Shown here in pieces: positions 32,800-41,631 of a stretch of 64,000 nt of DNA. The notes beneath the pieces are model-generated. The model was not told where the DNA came from. It ran no database searches and worked only from the letters and a program-made list of their open reading frames with translations. The position numbers were made by a program, and so were the translations under genes. The DNA is from DATAVB01 sp036267955. Lineage in GTDB: Bacteria > Actinomycetota > Actinomycetes > Mycobacteriales > QHCD01. How positions within the stretch are numbered: position 1 is the stretch's first letter; every line of letters begins with the position of its first letter. The stretch spans positions 67,133-131,132 of the forward strand of contig DATAVB010000115.1 in the NCBI GenBank assembly GCA_036267955.1, written 5' to 3'.

Positions 32800-33856
32800 G
32801 GCGGCGCTTGGCGCGGAGGTCGTGACTCGCCGGCGCAGCATGCTGCGTACCGCCGGACCGGTGGCGACATTGCTTATCGCCTTGGTGGTGGTCGGTGTCG
32901 GCGCGCTGGCGGTGGGGCGATATGCGGTCCCGTTCGGCCAGACCTATCGAATTCTGCTCAGCCGGGTGTTTCCGCTCGATCAGACCTGGACGGACAGCGC
33001 CCAGCGGGTCGTACTGCTGGTCCGGCTGCCGCGGGTGTTGTTGTCGGTGTTGGTGGGTGGTGGGCTGGCTGTCTCGGGCGCGGTTCTGCAGGCGACTTTC
33101 CGTAATCCACTGGTGAATCCGCAGATCATCGGGGTGTCTTCGGGGGCGTCGTTCGGCGGCGCGCTGGCGCTGTTCTGGGGTCTGGGCTCGGTGTTGCAGG
33201 TGGGCGGCGCCTTCTTCTTCGGGCTGGTGGCGCTGCTGGTCATTTTCGCGGTGACGCGCGGCGGTGGCGGCCGGTCGGTGTTGATGATCGTGCTCGCCGG
33301 CGTGGTGACCGGGTCGTTCTTCTCCGCGTTGGTGTCGCTGCTCACGTACCTCGCCGATCCGTACAGCCAGCTGCCGGCCATCGTCTTCTGGCTGCTGGGA
33401 AGCCTCGCGACGGCCACCTATCCGAAGGTGTTGCTCGCGGCCGTGCCGGTCCTGGTCGGCGTCGCAACCGTGTTGTTGTTGCGCTGGCGGATCAACGTGC
33501 TGTCGCTGGGCGACGAGGACGCAGCGGCCCTGGGGATTCGGCCGGAGCGGCTGCGCTGGTTGCTGCTGGTCGCGGTGGCCGCGATCGTCGCCGGCGCGGT
33601 AGCGGTCAGCGGTGTCATCGGCTGGGTCGGTCTGGTGGTGCCGCACCTGGCCCGGATGTGGGTGGGCCCTGACCACCGGGTGCTGTTGCCGGTGTCGCTG
33701 CTGATGGGCGGCATCTATCTCACTCTCATCGACACCCTGGCCCGGTCAATGACCGCCGGCGAGATCCCGGTCGGGGTGTTGACCGCGTTGATCGGGGCGC
33801 CGGTGTTCTTCCTGTTGTTGCGCCGGAACAGAAATCGGATCTGGGACGATGCTTGA
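32789..33856 (+). CDS. FecCD-type ABC transporter permease
   Basis: 355 residues, about ten membrane helices. LVRLPRVLLSVLVGGGLAVSGAVLQATFRNPLVNPQIIGVSSGASFGG is the FecCD/BtuC signature region (quoted in part: A-V-L-Q-A-T-F-R-N-P-L and G-x-x-S-G-A). VSGVIGWVGLVVPHLARMWVGPDHR is the C-terminal signature. ATG at 32789 overlaps the end of the binding-protein gene by 11 bases. Transports iron-chelate, cobalamin or other metal complexes in known relatives. Confidence 0.93.
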   Translation: MLDEAALGAEVVTRRRSMLRTAGPVATLLIALVVVGVGALAVGRYAVPFGQTYRILLSRVFPLDQTWTDSAQRVVLLVRLPRVLLSVLVGGGLAVSGAVLQATFRNPLVNPQIIGVSSGASFGGALALFWGLGSVLQVGGAFFFGLVALLVIFAVTRGGGGRSVLMIVLAGVVTGSFFSALVSLLTYLADPYSQLPAIVFWLLGSLATATYPKVLLAAVPVLVGVATVLLLRWRINVLSLGDEDAAALGIRPERLRWLLLVAVAAIVAGAVAVSGVIGWVGLVVPHLARMWVGPDHRVLLPVSLLMGGIYLTLIDTLARSMTAGEIPVGVLTALIGAPVFFLLLRRNRNRIWDDA

Positions 33857-34601
33857 CCTCGACCGCGTCGGATTCGCCTATACGCCAGGAAAATGGGTCT
33901 TCCGCGACGTGAGCCTCAACGTGCCGGCCGGGTCGGTGGTTGCGGTGCTCGGTCCCAACGGGCGAGGTAAGACGACGCTGCTGCGCTGCGCCGCCGGGCT
34001 GCTGCGATTGCGTGAGGGGTCCGTACGCCGCGACCGGCCGGTGGGGTTCGTACCGCAGGCGCATGGGACCGCCTTCGGCTACCGGGTCGCCGACATGGTG
34101 CTGATGGGCCGGGCCCGCCACATCCGGGCGTACGCCTCGCCCGGTCCGCGGGACCGGGCCGCGGCGGCGCGGGCGATGGAACGGGTTGGCGTGCTGGAGT
34201 TGGCGCAGCGTTCGTTCTCCGAGCTCAGCGGTGGTGAGCAACAGCTCGTGCTCATCGCCCGGGCGGTGGCCTCCGGCAGCGGTGTGCTGGTGCTGGACGA
34301 GCCGGCGGCCGCGCTGGATCTGCGGAACCAGGGGCGGGTGTTGGCGCTGCTGCGGGAGTTGGCCGATGACGGCCTGGCGGTGCTGCTCACGACGCACCAT
34401 CCCGGGCAGGCACTGGACATCGCCGACGGAGCGGTGCTGATGATGCGCCCGGACCGGGTGCTGGTCGGCCCGGCCGGGAAGCTGCTCACCGAGGCCGCGC
34501 TCACCGAACTCTATGACGTGGAAGTACACACCGTCGGCTACGAGGAGGATGGCGTGCACCGGCAGGTCCTGGTCACGCGGTACGGCTCGGGCCGGCGCTG
34601 A
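33849..34601 (+). CDS. FecE/BtuD-like ABC transporter ATPase
   Basis: 250 residues. Walker A is GPNGRGKTT (about residues 38-46), with Arg in the position usually held by Ala or Ser. The signature is LSGGEQQLVLIARAVASG (Leu-Val instead of R-V) and Walker B is VLVLDEPAAALDL. H-loop THHPGQALDIAD. Overlaps the permease by 8 bases. Converges on hypB with a 31-base gap. Confidence 0.93.
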   Translation: MLDLDRVGFAYTPGKWVFRDVSLNVPAGSVVAVLGPNGRGKTTLLRCAAGLLRLREGSVRRDRPVGFVPQAHGTAFGYRVADMVLMGRARHIRAYASPGPRDRAAAARAMERVGVLELAQRSFSELSGGEQQLVLIARAVASGSGVLVLDEPAAALDLRNQGRVLALLRELADDGLAVLLTTHHPGQALDIADGAVLMMRPDRVLVGPAGKLLTEAALTELYDVEVHTVGYEEDGVHRQVLVTRYGSGRR

Positions 34602-34632
34602 CGGCGCGGCGTCAACCGGGTCGGCATCCGGA

Positions 34633-35454
34633 TCAGTGCTGGTCGAGGATCCAGGAGTACCAGTCCGGCAACCCGTCGCCGCGGGTAGCGGAGACCGGCA
34701 GGACCGCGGTGTGCGGGTTGACCTTACGCAGGTGGTCGGCGAATCCGTCCGGGTCGAAGTCGACGTAGGGCGACAGGTCCACCTTGTTGAGCACGACCAG
34801 GTCGGCCCCGGCGAACATGTGTGGGTATTTCAGCGGCTTGTCCATGCCCTCGGTGACCGACATGATGACCACCCGACCCGCCTCGCCGAGGTCGAAGAGC
34901 GCCGGGCAGACGAGGTTGCCGACATTCTCGATGAACAGCAGGGTGCCGCTCGCCGGGTCGAGGGTGTCCAGGCCGCGGCTGATCATGTCGGCGTCGAGAT
35001 GGCAGCCGGCGCCGGTGTTGATCTGGATCACCCGGGCCCCGGTCGCCTTGATCCGCTCGGCATCGAACGTCGTCTCCTGGTCGCCCTCGATGACCGCGAT
35101 CGTGCGGTCGGTGAGGTCCCGGATGGTCCGTTCCAGCAGGGTGGTCTTGCCCGATCCGGGCGAGCTCATCAGATTGAGCGCCAGTACGCCGCGGCCGCGC
35201 AACCAGCCGCGGTTGCGCTCGGCGAGCGAATTGTTCTTGGCCAGCACGTCCTGCTCGAGAAGTATGGTGCGCGACGGCTCCGGATGCGAATGCGCTGTCG
35301 TGGCTGAATTTTCGTGGGAATGGTCGTGCTCGTGGGAATGGTCGTGCTCGTGGGAATGGCTGTGGTCGTGGGAATGTTGGTGCGTCGCTGGGTCGGCCGT
35401 GAGGTCGATGATCCGGGTGCCGGTTTCGTCTCCACAGCCGCAGGTCGAGCACAT
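34633..35454 (-). CDS. hypB: Hydrogenase nickel-incorporation GTPase HypB
   Basis: 273 residues. It inserts nickel into the hydrogenase large subunit together with HypA. The N-terminus MCSTCGCGD holds the high-affinity C-x2-C-G-C nickel site (Cys2, Cys5, Cys7). Residues 25-58 are a His-rich nickel store (repeats of HSHEHD), encoded by an 18-base tandem DNA repeat near 35320-35375. The GTPase part has Walker A SSPGSGKTT (97-105), ENVGNLVCPALFDLGE and VLNKVDL. ATG at 35454 was chosen because the Cys motif must be at the start. Two bases after the hypA stop, so co-transcribed. Confidence 0.97.
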   Translation of the reverse strand: MCSTCGCGDETGTRIIDLTADPATHQHSHDHSHSHEHDHSHEHDHSHENSATTAHSHPEPSRTILLEQDVLAKNNSLAERNRGWLRGRGVLALNLMSSPGSGKTTLLERTIRDLTDRTIAVIEGDQETTFDAERIKATGARVIQINTGAGCHLDADMISRGLDTLDPASGTLLFIENVGNLVCPALFDLGEAGRVVIMSVTEGMDKPLKYPHMFAGADLVVLNKVDLSPYVDFDPDGFADHLRKVNPHTAVLPVSATRGDGLPDWYSWILDQH

Positions 35455-35456
35455 TT

Positions 35457-35786
35457 CTAGGCCACCTCCACCGATTTGATACGCAATTCGTTGCCGGAGA
35501 GCATTTCGATGTCGGCGCTTCCGCACGGGCACAGGGGAAAGGGGTCCTCCAGTTCGGAGTCGCCGTTGCAGGTCCGGCAGTGCACCCGGCCCGGAGGCTC
35601 GTCAATGCGCAGGCTGGCGCCCTCGAGTATGGTGCCGCCGGCCACGATGTCAAAACAGAACCGCACTGAGTCCGGGACGATGCCGGACAACCGGCCGATC
35701 TCCAGCCGCACCGCACTGATCCGCGCGCCGTCCATCCGGGCGACCACCGCGTCGACAATGCTCTGGGTGATGGACAGCTCGTGCAC
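35457..35786 (-). CDS. hypA: Nickel metallochaperone HypA (first copy)
   Basis: 109 residues. The GTG start gives M-H-E-L-S-I-T-Q, the canonical HypA nickel-binding N-terminus (His2, Glu3). The zinc site is C-R-T-C near residue 74 and C-P-C-G near 89; the second pair reads C-P-C rather than C-x-x-C. EIGRLSGIVPDSVRFCFDIVAGGT is the family core. It delivers nickel with HypB. It is divergent from the hydrogenase operon over a 174-base gap that contains a dyad. Confidence 0.95.
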   Translation of the reverse strand: MHELSITQSIVDAVVARMDGARISAVRLEIGRLSGIVPDSVRFCFDIVAGGTILEGASLRIDEPPGRVHCRTCNGDSELEDPFPLCPCGSADIEMLSGNELRIKSVEVA

Positions 35787-35907
35787 GGTGCACGCACCTT
35801 TCGGCCGCCTGTCTGCGCCTGCTCTCAAGTTACGGCCGCCGCCAACGTCGCACAACATCGAGCGGTAGGGACGAAATGCACTCTTGACAACGGTCGGGCC
35901 ACATTTC

Positions 35908-35928
35908 CATGGTGGGCTGTCCACCATG
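35908..35928. promoter_or_regulatory. Perfect 8-5-8 dyad in the hypA/hydrogenase divergent region
   Basis: CATGGTGG-GCTGT-CCACCATG is a perfect inverted repeat. A TTGACA hexamer (35884-35889) lies 18 bases upstream on the plus strand, so the dyad overlaps the expected -10 region of a promoter toward the hydrogenase operon. It fits a repressor site. Another 8-5-8 dyad is at 36781-36801. Confidence 0.5.
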
Positions 35929-35960
35929 TGGTTGGGCAGCTTACGTGCGGGAGGCCCCAG

Positions 35961-36764
35961 GTGAGTACCGGCAATGGTGGACCAGATTCCCCGCCGGCCC
36001 GGCTTAGCGGGGCGGTGCTTTTCGCGCGGTACGCATATCCACCGAACGAGCTCGGCTATTGCGGGCCGCCGGACCACCGCGCGTTGCTGGAGTACGGGTC
36101 GTCCGGTGCGGTGGATGCCGGGCTGGCGCAACTCGCCCGCGGCTTTGAGGGCGCCTGGCCCTACCTGACGCTGATCGCCGAGGGGAATGGCATCGGCAAC
36201 CCGCTCGACCATCGGGTCGTCGAGGCCTATTGGGTGGGAAATGCACTTCTTGACCGGCTGGACACGAATCTCTTCGGAAACTCCATGCACGACCGATTTC
36301 AGCCGCGAACCGGTCTCAAGTGGACCCAGCTGTCCGAGGCGGTGCCGGCCGGCGCCGTCCCGCATCACAGCTTCCACGTCTTCGGTGTGTATCCGTGGAT
36401 CGGCCTGCTACGTTCGGGGCGTAGCGGCACCCCGTTGTTCGTACTTGACCGGTGCCGTATCCGCTGGGGCAGGATTGAACAGATCCAAGGCAACGAGGTT
36501 GTCGTACGCTCCCGGCCACTCACCTGGGAACACGGCCAGTTGGGGCTCGGCGATCCGCGGTTGGAGACGGCAACCTGCGCCGCCGACGGTTACGCGTTTG
36601 TCCTCGACCTGCAACCGGGTGACTGGGTTTCGCTGCATTGGAATTGGGTGTGTGACCGGTTGTCGCAGCGCAGCCTGACCGCATTACGGCACTACACGGC
36701 CCGGCAATTTGCGATCACGAACCACAGAGTCGAGCACTCCGGGCCTGCCGTCGCGCTCGCCTGA
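35961..36764 (+). CDS. DUF6390-like protein at head of hydrogenase operon
   Basis: 267 residues. LFARYAYPPNELGYCGPPDHRALLEYG opens the protein, and the middle has HRVVEAYWVGNALLDR and PHHSFHVFGVYPWIGLLRSG. The C-terminus has GDWVSLHWNWVCDRLS. No membrane segment or known catalytic motif is evident. I recognise it as a family (DUF6390, from memory) that accompanies actinobacterial [NiFe] hydrogenases. GTG at 35961 has GGGAGG seven bases upstream. Its role is unknown; conserved His and Cys (YCGPPDH) could bind metal. Confidence 0.78.
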   Translation: MSTGNGGPDSPPARLSGAVLFARYAYPPNELGYCGPPDHRALLEYGSSGAVDAGLAQLARGFEGAWPYLTLIAEGNGIGNPLDHRVVEAYWVGNALLDRLDTNLFGNSMHDRFQPRTGLKWTQLSEAVPAGAVPHHSFHVFGVYPWIGLLRSGRSGTPLFVLDRCRIRWGRIEQIQGNEVVVRSRPLTWEHGQLGLGDPRLETATCAADGYAFVLDLQPGDWVSLHWNWVCDRLSQRSLTALRHYTARQFAITNHRVEHSGPAVALA

Positions 36765-36780
36765 GGGCGTCGGGAGTTTG

Positions 36781-36801
36781 TAGGTGCGGATTGCACTTAC
36801 G
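36781..36801. promoter_or_regulatory. Imperfect 8-5-8 dyad upstream of hhyS
   Basis: GTAGGTGC-GGATT-GCACTTAC matches as an inverted repeat at 7 of 8 positions. It lies 82 bases before the hhyS ATG and 17 bases after the DUF6390 stop. It may be an operator for a promoter specific to the structural genes, or a processing hairpin that separates DUF6390 from hhySL. Confidence 0.45.
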
Positions 36802-36882
36802 TCGCTGGATGATCGGGACGATGCTGGTCGGCGATAAGCGAGGCATGCGCCCGCATCCGACGCCGGCTCGAGGTGGTCCGAC

Positions 36883-37950
<1,068 letters not shown>

Positions 37951-37995
37951 CCGGGCCTCTGTCGGGTCACCTTCCAACGAAAAAGGGCGATTGTT

Positions 37996-39792
37996 ATGAC
38001 CACGATGAAGGACAGGCCCGATCTGGGCGAGTCGGGCGAGAGCAAATCCGAACTGGTGGATATGGCGTGGGACCCGATCACACGCATTGTCGGCAGCCTC
38101 GGTATCTACACGAAGATCGACTTCAAGCAGAAGATTGTCGCCGAGTGCCACAGCACCTCGTCGATCTTCCGCGGCTACAGCATCTTCATGAAGGGCAAGG
38201 ATCCGCGCGACGCGCACTTCATCACCAGCCGGATCTGCGGTATCTGCGGCGACAACCACGCGACCTGCTCGGTCTACAACCAGAACATGGCCTACGGCGT
38301 ACGCCCGCCACATCTGGCCGAGTGGATCATCAACCTCGGCGAGGCCGCGGAGTTCATGTTCGACCACAACATCTTCCAGGAAAACCTGGTCGGGGTGGAC
38401 TACTGCGAGAAGATGGTGGCCGAGACCAATCCCGGGGTGCTGGAGCTGGCCAATCGGACGGAGTCGCCGCACGCCGGAGATCACGGCTACCGGACGATCG
38501 GTGACATCATGCGGTCGCTGAACCCGCTGGAGGGCGAGTTCTACCGCGAGGCCCTGCAGGTCAGCCGGATGACGCGCGAGATGTTCTGCCTGATGGAGGG
38601 CCGGCACGTGCATCCCTCCACGCTCTATCCGGGCGGTGTGGGCACGATCGCCACCATCCAGCTGTTCACCGACTATCTGTCCCGGCTCATGCGGTACGTG
38701 GAATTCATGAAGCGGGTCGTGCCGATGCACGACGACCTCTTCGACTTCTTCTACGAGGCGCTGCCGGGCTACGAGAAGGTCGGCCAGCGGCGGATCCTGC
38801 TCGGTTGCTGGGGCAGCTTCAACGACCCCGAATACTGCGACTTCACCTACCAGAACATGGAGGACTGGGGCCGCAGGATGTACGTGACACCAGGCGTCGT
38901 GGTGGACGGAAAGCTCGTCACCACCAGCCTGGTCGACATCAACCTGGGGATTCGCATTCTGCTCGGCCACTCCTTCTACAAGGACTGGGAAGACCAGGAG
39001 ATGTTCGTGACCCGGGACCCGCTGGGAAACCCGGTGGACCGCCGGCACCCGTGGAACCAGCACACGATTCCGGCGCCACAGAAGCGCGACTTCGACAACG
39101 CGTACAGCTGGACGATGTCGCCGCGCTGGTTCGACGGCAAGGACCATCTGGCCCTGGACACCGGCGGCGGCCCGCTGGCCCGACTCTGGGCGACCGCGCT
39201 GGCCAACAAGGTGCACATCGGCGAGGTCGAATCGACCGGACACAGTGTGCAGATCAACCTGCCCAAGACCGCCACCAAGGGCGAGGTCAGCTTCGAGTGG
39301 AAGATTCCACAGTGGAGCAACACGCTCGAGCGCAACCGGGCCCGTACCTATTTCCAGGCCTACGCGGCGGGCTGCGCGCTCCATTTCATCCAGAAGGCGC
39401 TGGCCGAGGTCCGGGGCGGCAACACCAAGACGTGGGAGTCCTTCACGGTGCCGGATGATGCGGTGAGCGTCGGATTCACCGAGGCCGTCCGCGGCGTGCT
39501 GTCGCACCACATGGTCATCCGGGACGGGAAGATCGCGAACTACCACCCGTACCCGCCGACACCCTGGAACGGCAGCGTCCGGGACGTGTACGGCACACCC
39601 GGCCCGTACGAGGACGCGGTGCAGAACACGCCGATCTTCGAGGAGAACGGGCCGGACAATTTCAAGGGCATCGACATCATGCGCGCGGTGCGCAGTTTCG
39701 ACCCCTGCCTGCCGTGCGGAGTCCACATGTATCTCGGCAACGGCAAGGAAGTGACGACGACCCACTCGCCGGCGTCCTTCCCCAAGATGTAA
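37996..39792 (+). CDS. hhyL: Group 1h [NiFe] hydrogenase large subunit
   Basis: 598 residues, houses the NiFe(CN)2CO site. RICGICGDNHATC (Cys81, Cys84) and DPCLPCGVHM (Cys571, Cys574) are the L1 and L2 nickel ligands. The protein ends 21 residues after His577, the expected cleavage point of the maturation protease encoded downstream. Family enzymes oxidise atmospheric H2 in Streptomyces, Mycobacterium and Rhodococcus. GGGCGATT precedes ATG at 37996, 45 bases after hhyS. Confidence 0.97.
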   Translation: MTTMKDRPDLGESGESKSELVDMAWDPITRIVGSLGIYTKIDFKQKIVAECHSTSSIFRGYSIFMKGKDPRDAHFITSRICGICGDNHATCSVYNQNMAYGVRPPHLAEWIINLGEAAEFMFDHNIFQENLVGVDYCEKMVAETNPGVLELANRTESPHAGDHGYRTIGDIMRSLNPLEGEFYREALQVSRMTREMFCLMEGRHVHPSTLYPGGVGTIATIQLFTDYLSRLMRYVEFMKRVVPMHDDLFDFFYEALPGYEKVGQRRILLGCWGSFNDPEYCDFTYQNMEDWGRRMYVTPGVVVDGKLVTTSLVDINLGIRILLGHSFYKDWEDQEMFVTRDPLGNPVDRRHPWNQHTIPAPQKRDFDNAYSWTMSPRWFDGKDHLALDTGGGPLARLWATALANKVHIGEVESTGHSVQINLPKTATKGEVSFEWKIPQWSNTLERNRARTYFQAYAAGCALHFIQKALAEVRGGNTKTWESFTVPDDAVSVGFTEAVRGVLSHHMVIRDGKIANYHPYPPTPWNGSVRDVYGTPGPYEDAVQNTPIFEENGPDNFKGIDIMRAVRSFDPCLPCGVHMYLGNGKEVTTTHSPASFPKM

Positions 39793-39804
39793 GGGGTCGA
39801 TGCC

Positions 39805-40347
39805 ATGTCATCGGCTCGCAGTCCACAGGAGACAGCGGCGCGGATCGGCGAGTTGCTGGAGCACAGCGACCCGGCTGGCGCCGCCCAACTCGACGAGGCG
39901 GTGCGCCTGCTGGTCGAGCTCTACGGAGACGGGCTGAACCGGATTCTGGAGCTGCTGGCCGAACGTCCCGACGGGGTCGAGCAGATCGAACAGCTGGCCG
40001 AGGATCCCTTGATCTGCAGCCTGTTGTTGATCCACGACCTGCATCCGGTCGATGTCACGGCCCGGGTCGCCGCGGCGCTGGAGAAGGTCCGGCCGTACCT
40101 CGGCTCGCATGCCGGCGGCGTGGAACTGCTCGGGATCGACGATGCCGGGGTGGTGCACCTGCAGCTGGAAGGCAGCTGTGACGGCTGTCCGTCCTCGGCG
40201 GTCACGGCGAAGGTCGCGATCGAGGGAGCCATTCTGGAGGCGGCGCCGGAGTTGACCGGCGTCGAGGTGGAAGGCGTGCTGGCGGAGAACCGGCGGGAGC
40301 TGCTGCAGATCCATCCCTACGGGGAATGCCCGGTGCCGGTCTCATGA
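39805..40347 (+). CDS. NifU C-terminal domain protein of the hydrogenase operon
   Basis: 180 residues. An N-terminal helical half (residues 1-80) is followed by a NifU-type domain: EKVRPYLGSHAGGVELLGID, LQLEGSCDGCPSSAVTAKVAIEGAI, with the C-x-x-C pair that holds a transient [4Fe-4S] cluster. It is placed straight after hhyL, so it probably supplies clusters to the small subunit. Twelve bases separate it from hhyL, and its stop overlaps the next gene (ATGA). Confidence 0.9.
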   Translation: MSSARSPQETAARIGELLEHSDPAGAAQLDEAVRLLVELYGDGLNRILELLAERPDGVEQIEQLAEDPLICSLLLIHDLHPVDVTARVAAALEKVRPYLGSHAGGVELLGIDDAGVVHLQLEGSCDGCPSSAVTAKVAIEGAILEAAPELTGVEVEGVLAENRRELLQIHPYGECPVPVS

Positions 40348-40988
40348 CGGCCGACGCCGGTGACGCGGGCGCCGTCATTCTCGGGCTCCGCCAGTTCCGG
40401 AAGCCGCGCGAGGCTCCGCGCCCCGGCGAGGTATGCGAGATGTGCGGCGAAATGCTCGACGACCGGCACGGCCACGTCGTCAACATCGAGGCGCGCAATA
40501 TGCTGTGCTGCTGCCGTGGCTGCTATCTGCTGTTCACGAATTCCGCTGCGGCCCAGGGCAAGTACCGCTCGGTGCCGGACCGCTACCTGATCGATCCGTC
40601 ATTCACGATCACCGACGCGCAATGGGACCAGCTGCAGATCCCGGTGAGCGTGGCTTTCTTCTTCCACAATTCGAGCATGGACAGCACGGTGGCGTTCTAT
40701 CCGAGCCCGGCCGGCGCGACGGAAAGCCTGCTCCCACTGGAGAGTTGGAATTCGGTGCTGGCGGCCAGCCCGTTGCCGGCCGAGCTGGAGCCTGACGTGG
40801 AGGCCCTGCTGATCCGGCGGAACGAAGGCCGGTACGAGTGCTATCTCAGCCCGATCGATGCCTGTTACGAGCTGGTCGGGCTGGTCCGCCTGCACTGGAA
40901 GGGTTTCTCCGGCGGCGACGAGGCGTGGGCCGCGATCGACGGATTCTTCGAACAACTCCGGTCCCGCAGTCGCCGGTTGGAGGTCTGA
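40344..40988 (+). CDS. DUF5947-like Cys-rich protein of the hydrogenase operon
   Basis: 214 residues. The N-terminal third carries VCEMCGEMLDDRHGHVVN and MLCCCRGCYLLF, a six-cysteine arrangement (two C-x-x-C-like pairs) that should bind zinc or an Fe-S cluster. The rest is predicted alpha/beta, with SVAFFFHNSSMDSTVAFYPSP and GLVRLHWKGFSGGDEAW. I place it in DUF5947 from memory. It is only seen with this hydrogenase type as far as I know; a role in assembly or as an electron-transfer partner is possible but unproved. ATG at 40344 gives ATGA coupling. Confidence 0.8.
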   Translation: MTADAGDAGAVILGLRQFRKPREAPRPGEVCEMCGEMLDDRHGHVVNIEARNMLCCCRGCYLLFTNSAAAQGKYRSVPDRYLIDPSFTITDAQWDQLQIPVSVAFFFHNSSMDSTVAFYPSPAGATESLLPLESWNSVLAASPLPAELEPDVEALLIRRNEGRYECYLSPIDACYELVGLVRLHWKGFSGGDEAWAAIDGFFEQLRSRSRRLEV

Positions 40989-40989
40989 G

Positions 40990-41631
40990 ATGCCCGGCTT
41001 CTCGTTCGACTGCGCCGGAGTCGCGCCCGAGCGGTATGCCGCCGCGCCGACGATGGTGTTCTCGCTGAAGATCGGCGAGGACAGCGGCGTACGGGTGCAT
41101 TCCATGTCGCTGCACTGCCAGTTGCGGATCGAGCCGCAGCGCCGCGGTTATACGCCGGCGGACGCCGAACGGCTGGCCGACCTGTTCGGTGAGCCGTCCC
41201 GCTGGGGCGAGACGCTGAAGCCGATGCAGTTCGCCAACGTCGCGCTCACCGTGCGCGGATTCGCCGGTAGCACGGTGGTGGACATGCCGGTGCCCTGCAC
41301 GTACGACTTCGACGTGGCCGCGGCGAAATACCTGCATGCGCTGCGCGACGGCGAGATCCCGATGCTGCTGCTCTTCAGCGGGACCGCCTTCTATCAGGGC
41401 GAATCGGGAATGCAGATCGACCAGATCCCCTGGGACCGCGAGATATCGGTCCGGGTGCCGGTCGCGGTCTGGCGGGACATGATGGACCTCGCGTTTCCCA
41501 ATCAGGGCTGGATCCGGATGCGGACCGACACCCTCGATGCCCTGCAGCTGTTCAAGTCCACCCGCGCGCTGACCACCTGGGACGAGACTCTCGCCCTGCT
41601 GTTGCGGAGCGCGGCGGAGCCACCGCGATGA
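40990..41631 (+). CDS. DUF6084-like protein of the hydrogenase operon
   Basis: 213 residues, mostly beta-strand by appearance. Recognisable stretches are FDCAGVAPERYAAAPTMVFSLKI, HSMSLHCQLRIEPQRRGY, MLLLFSGTAFYQGESGMQI and FPNQGWIRMRTDTLDALQLFKSTRAL. No catalytic or metal motif stands out. Assigned to DUF6084 from memory. One base separates it from the previous stop and it overlaps the next gene (ATGA), so it belongs to the same translation-coupled set. Confidence 0.78.
   Translation: MPGFSFDCAGVAPERYAAAPTMVFSLKIGEDSGVRVHSMSLHCQLRIEPQRRGYTPADAERLADLFGEPSRWGETLKPMQFANVALTVRGFAGSTVVDMPVPCTYDFDVAAAKYLHALRDGEIPMLLLFSGTAFYQGESGMQIDQIPWDREISVRVPVAVWRDMMDLAFPNQGWIRMRTDTLDALQLFKSTRALTTWDETLALLLRSAAEPPR

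Noticed and set aside
34210..34260. Defective ABC signature in the FecE-like ATPase
   Set aside because: LSGGEQQLVLIARA differs from the consensus at R-V, but the L-S-G-G core and Walker motifs are intact, so inactivity is not supported.
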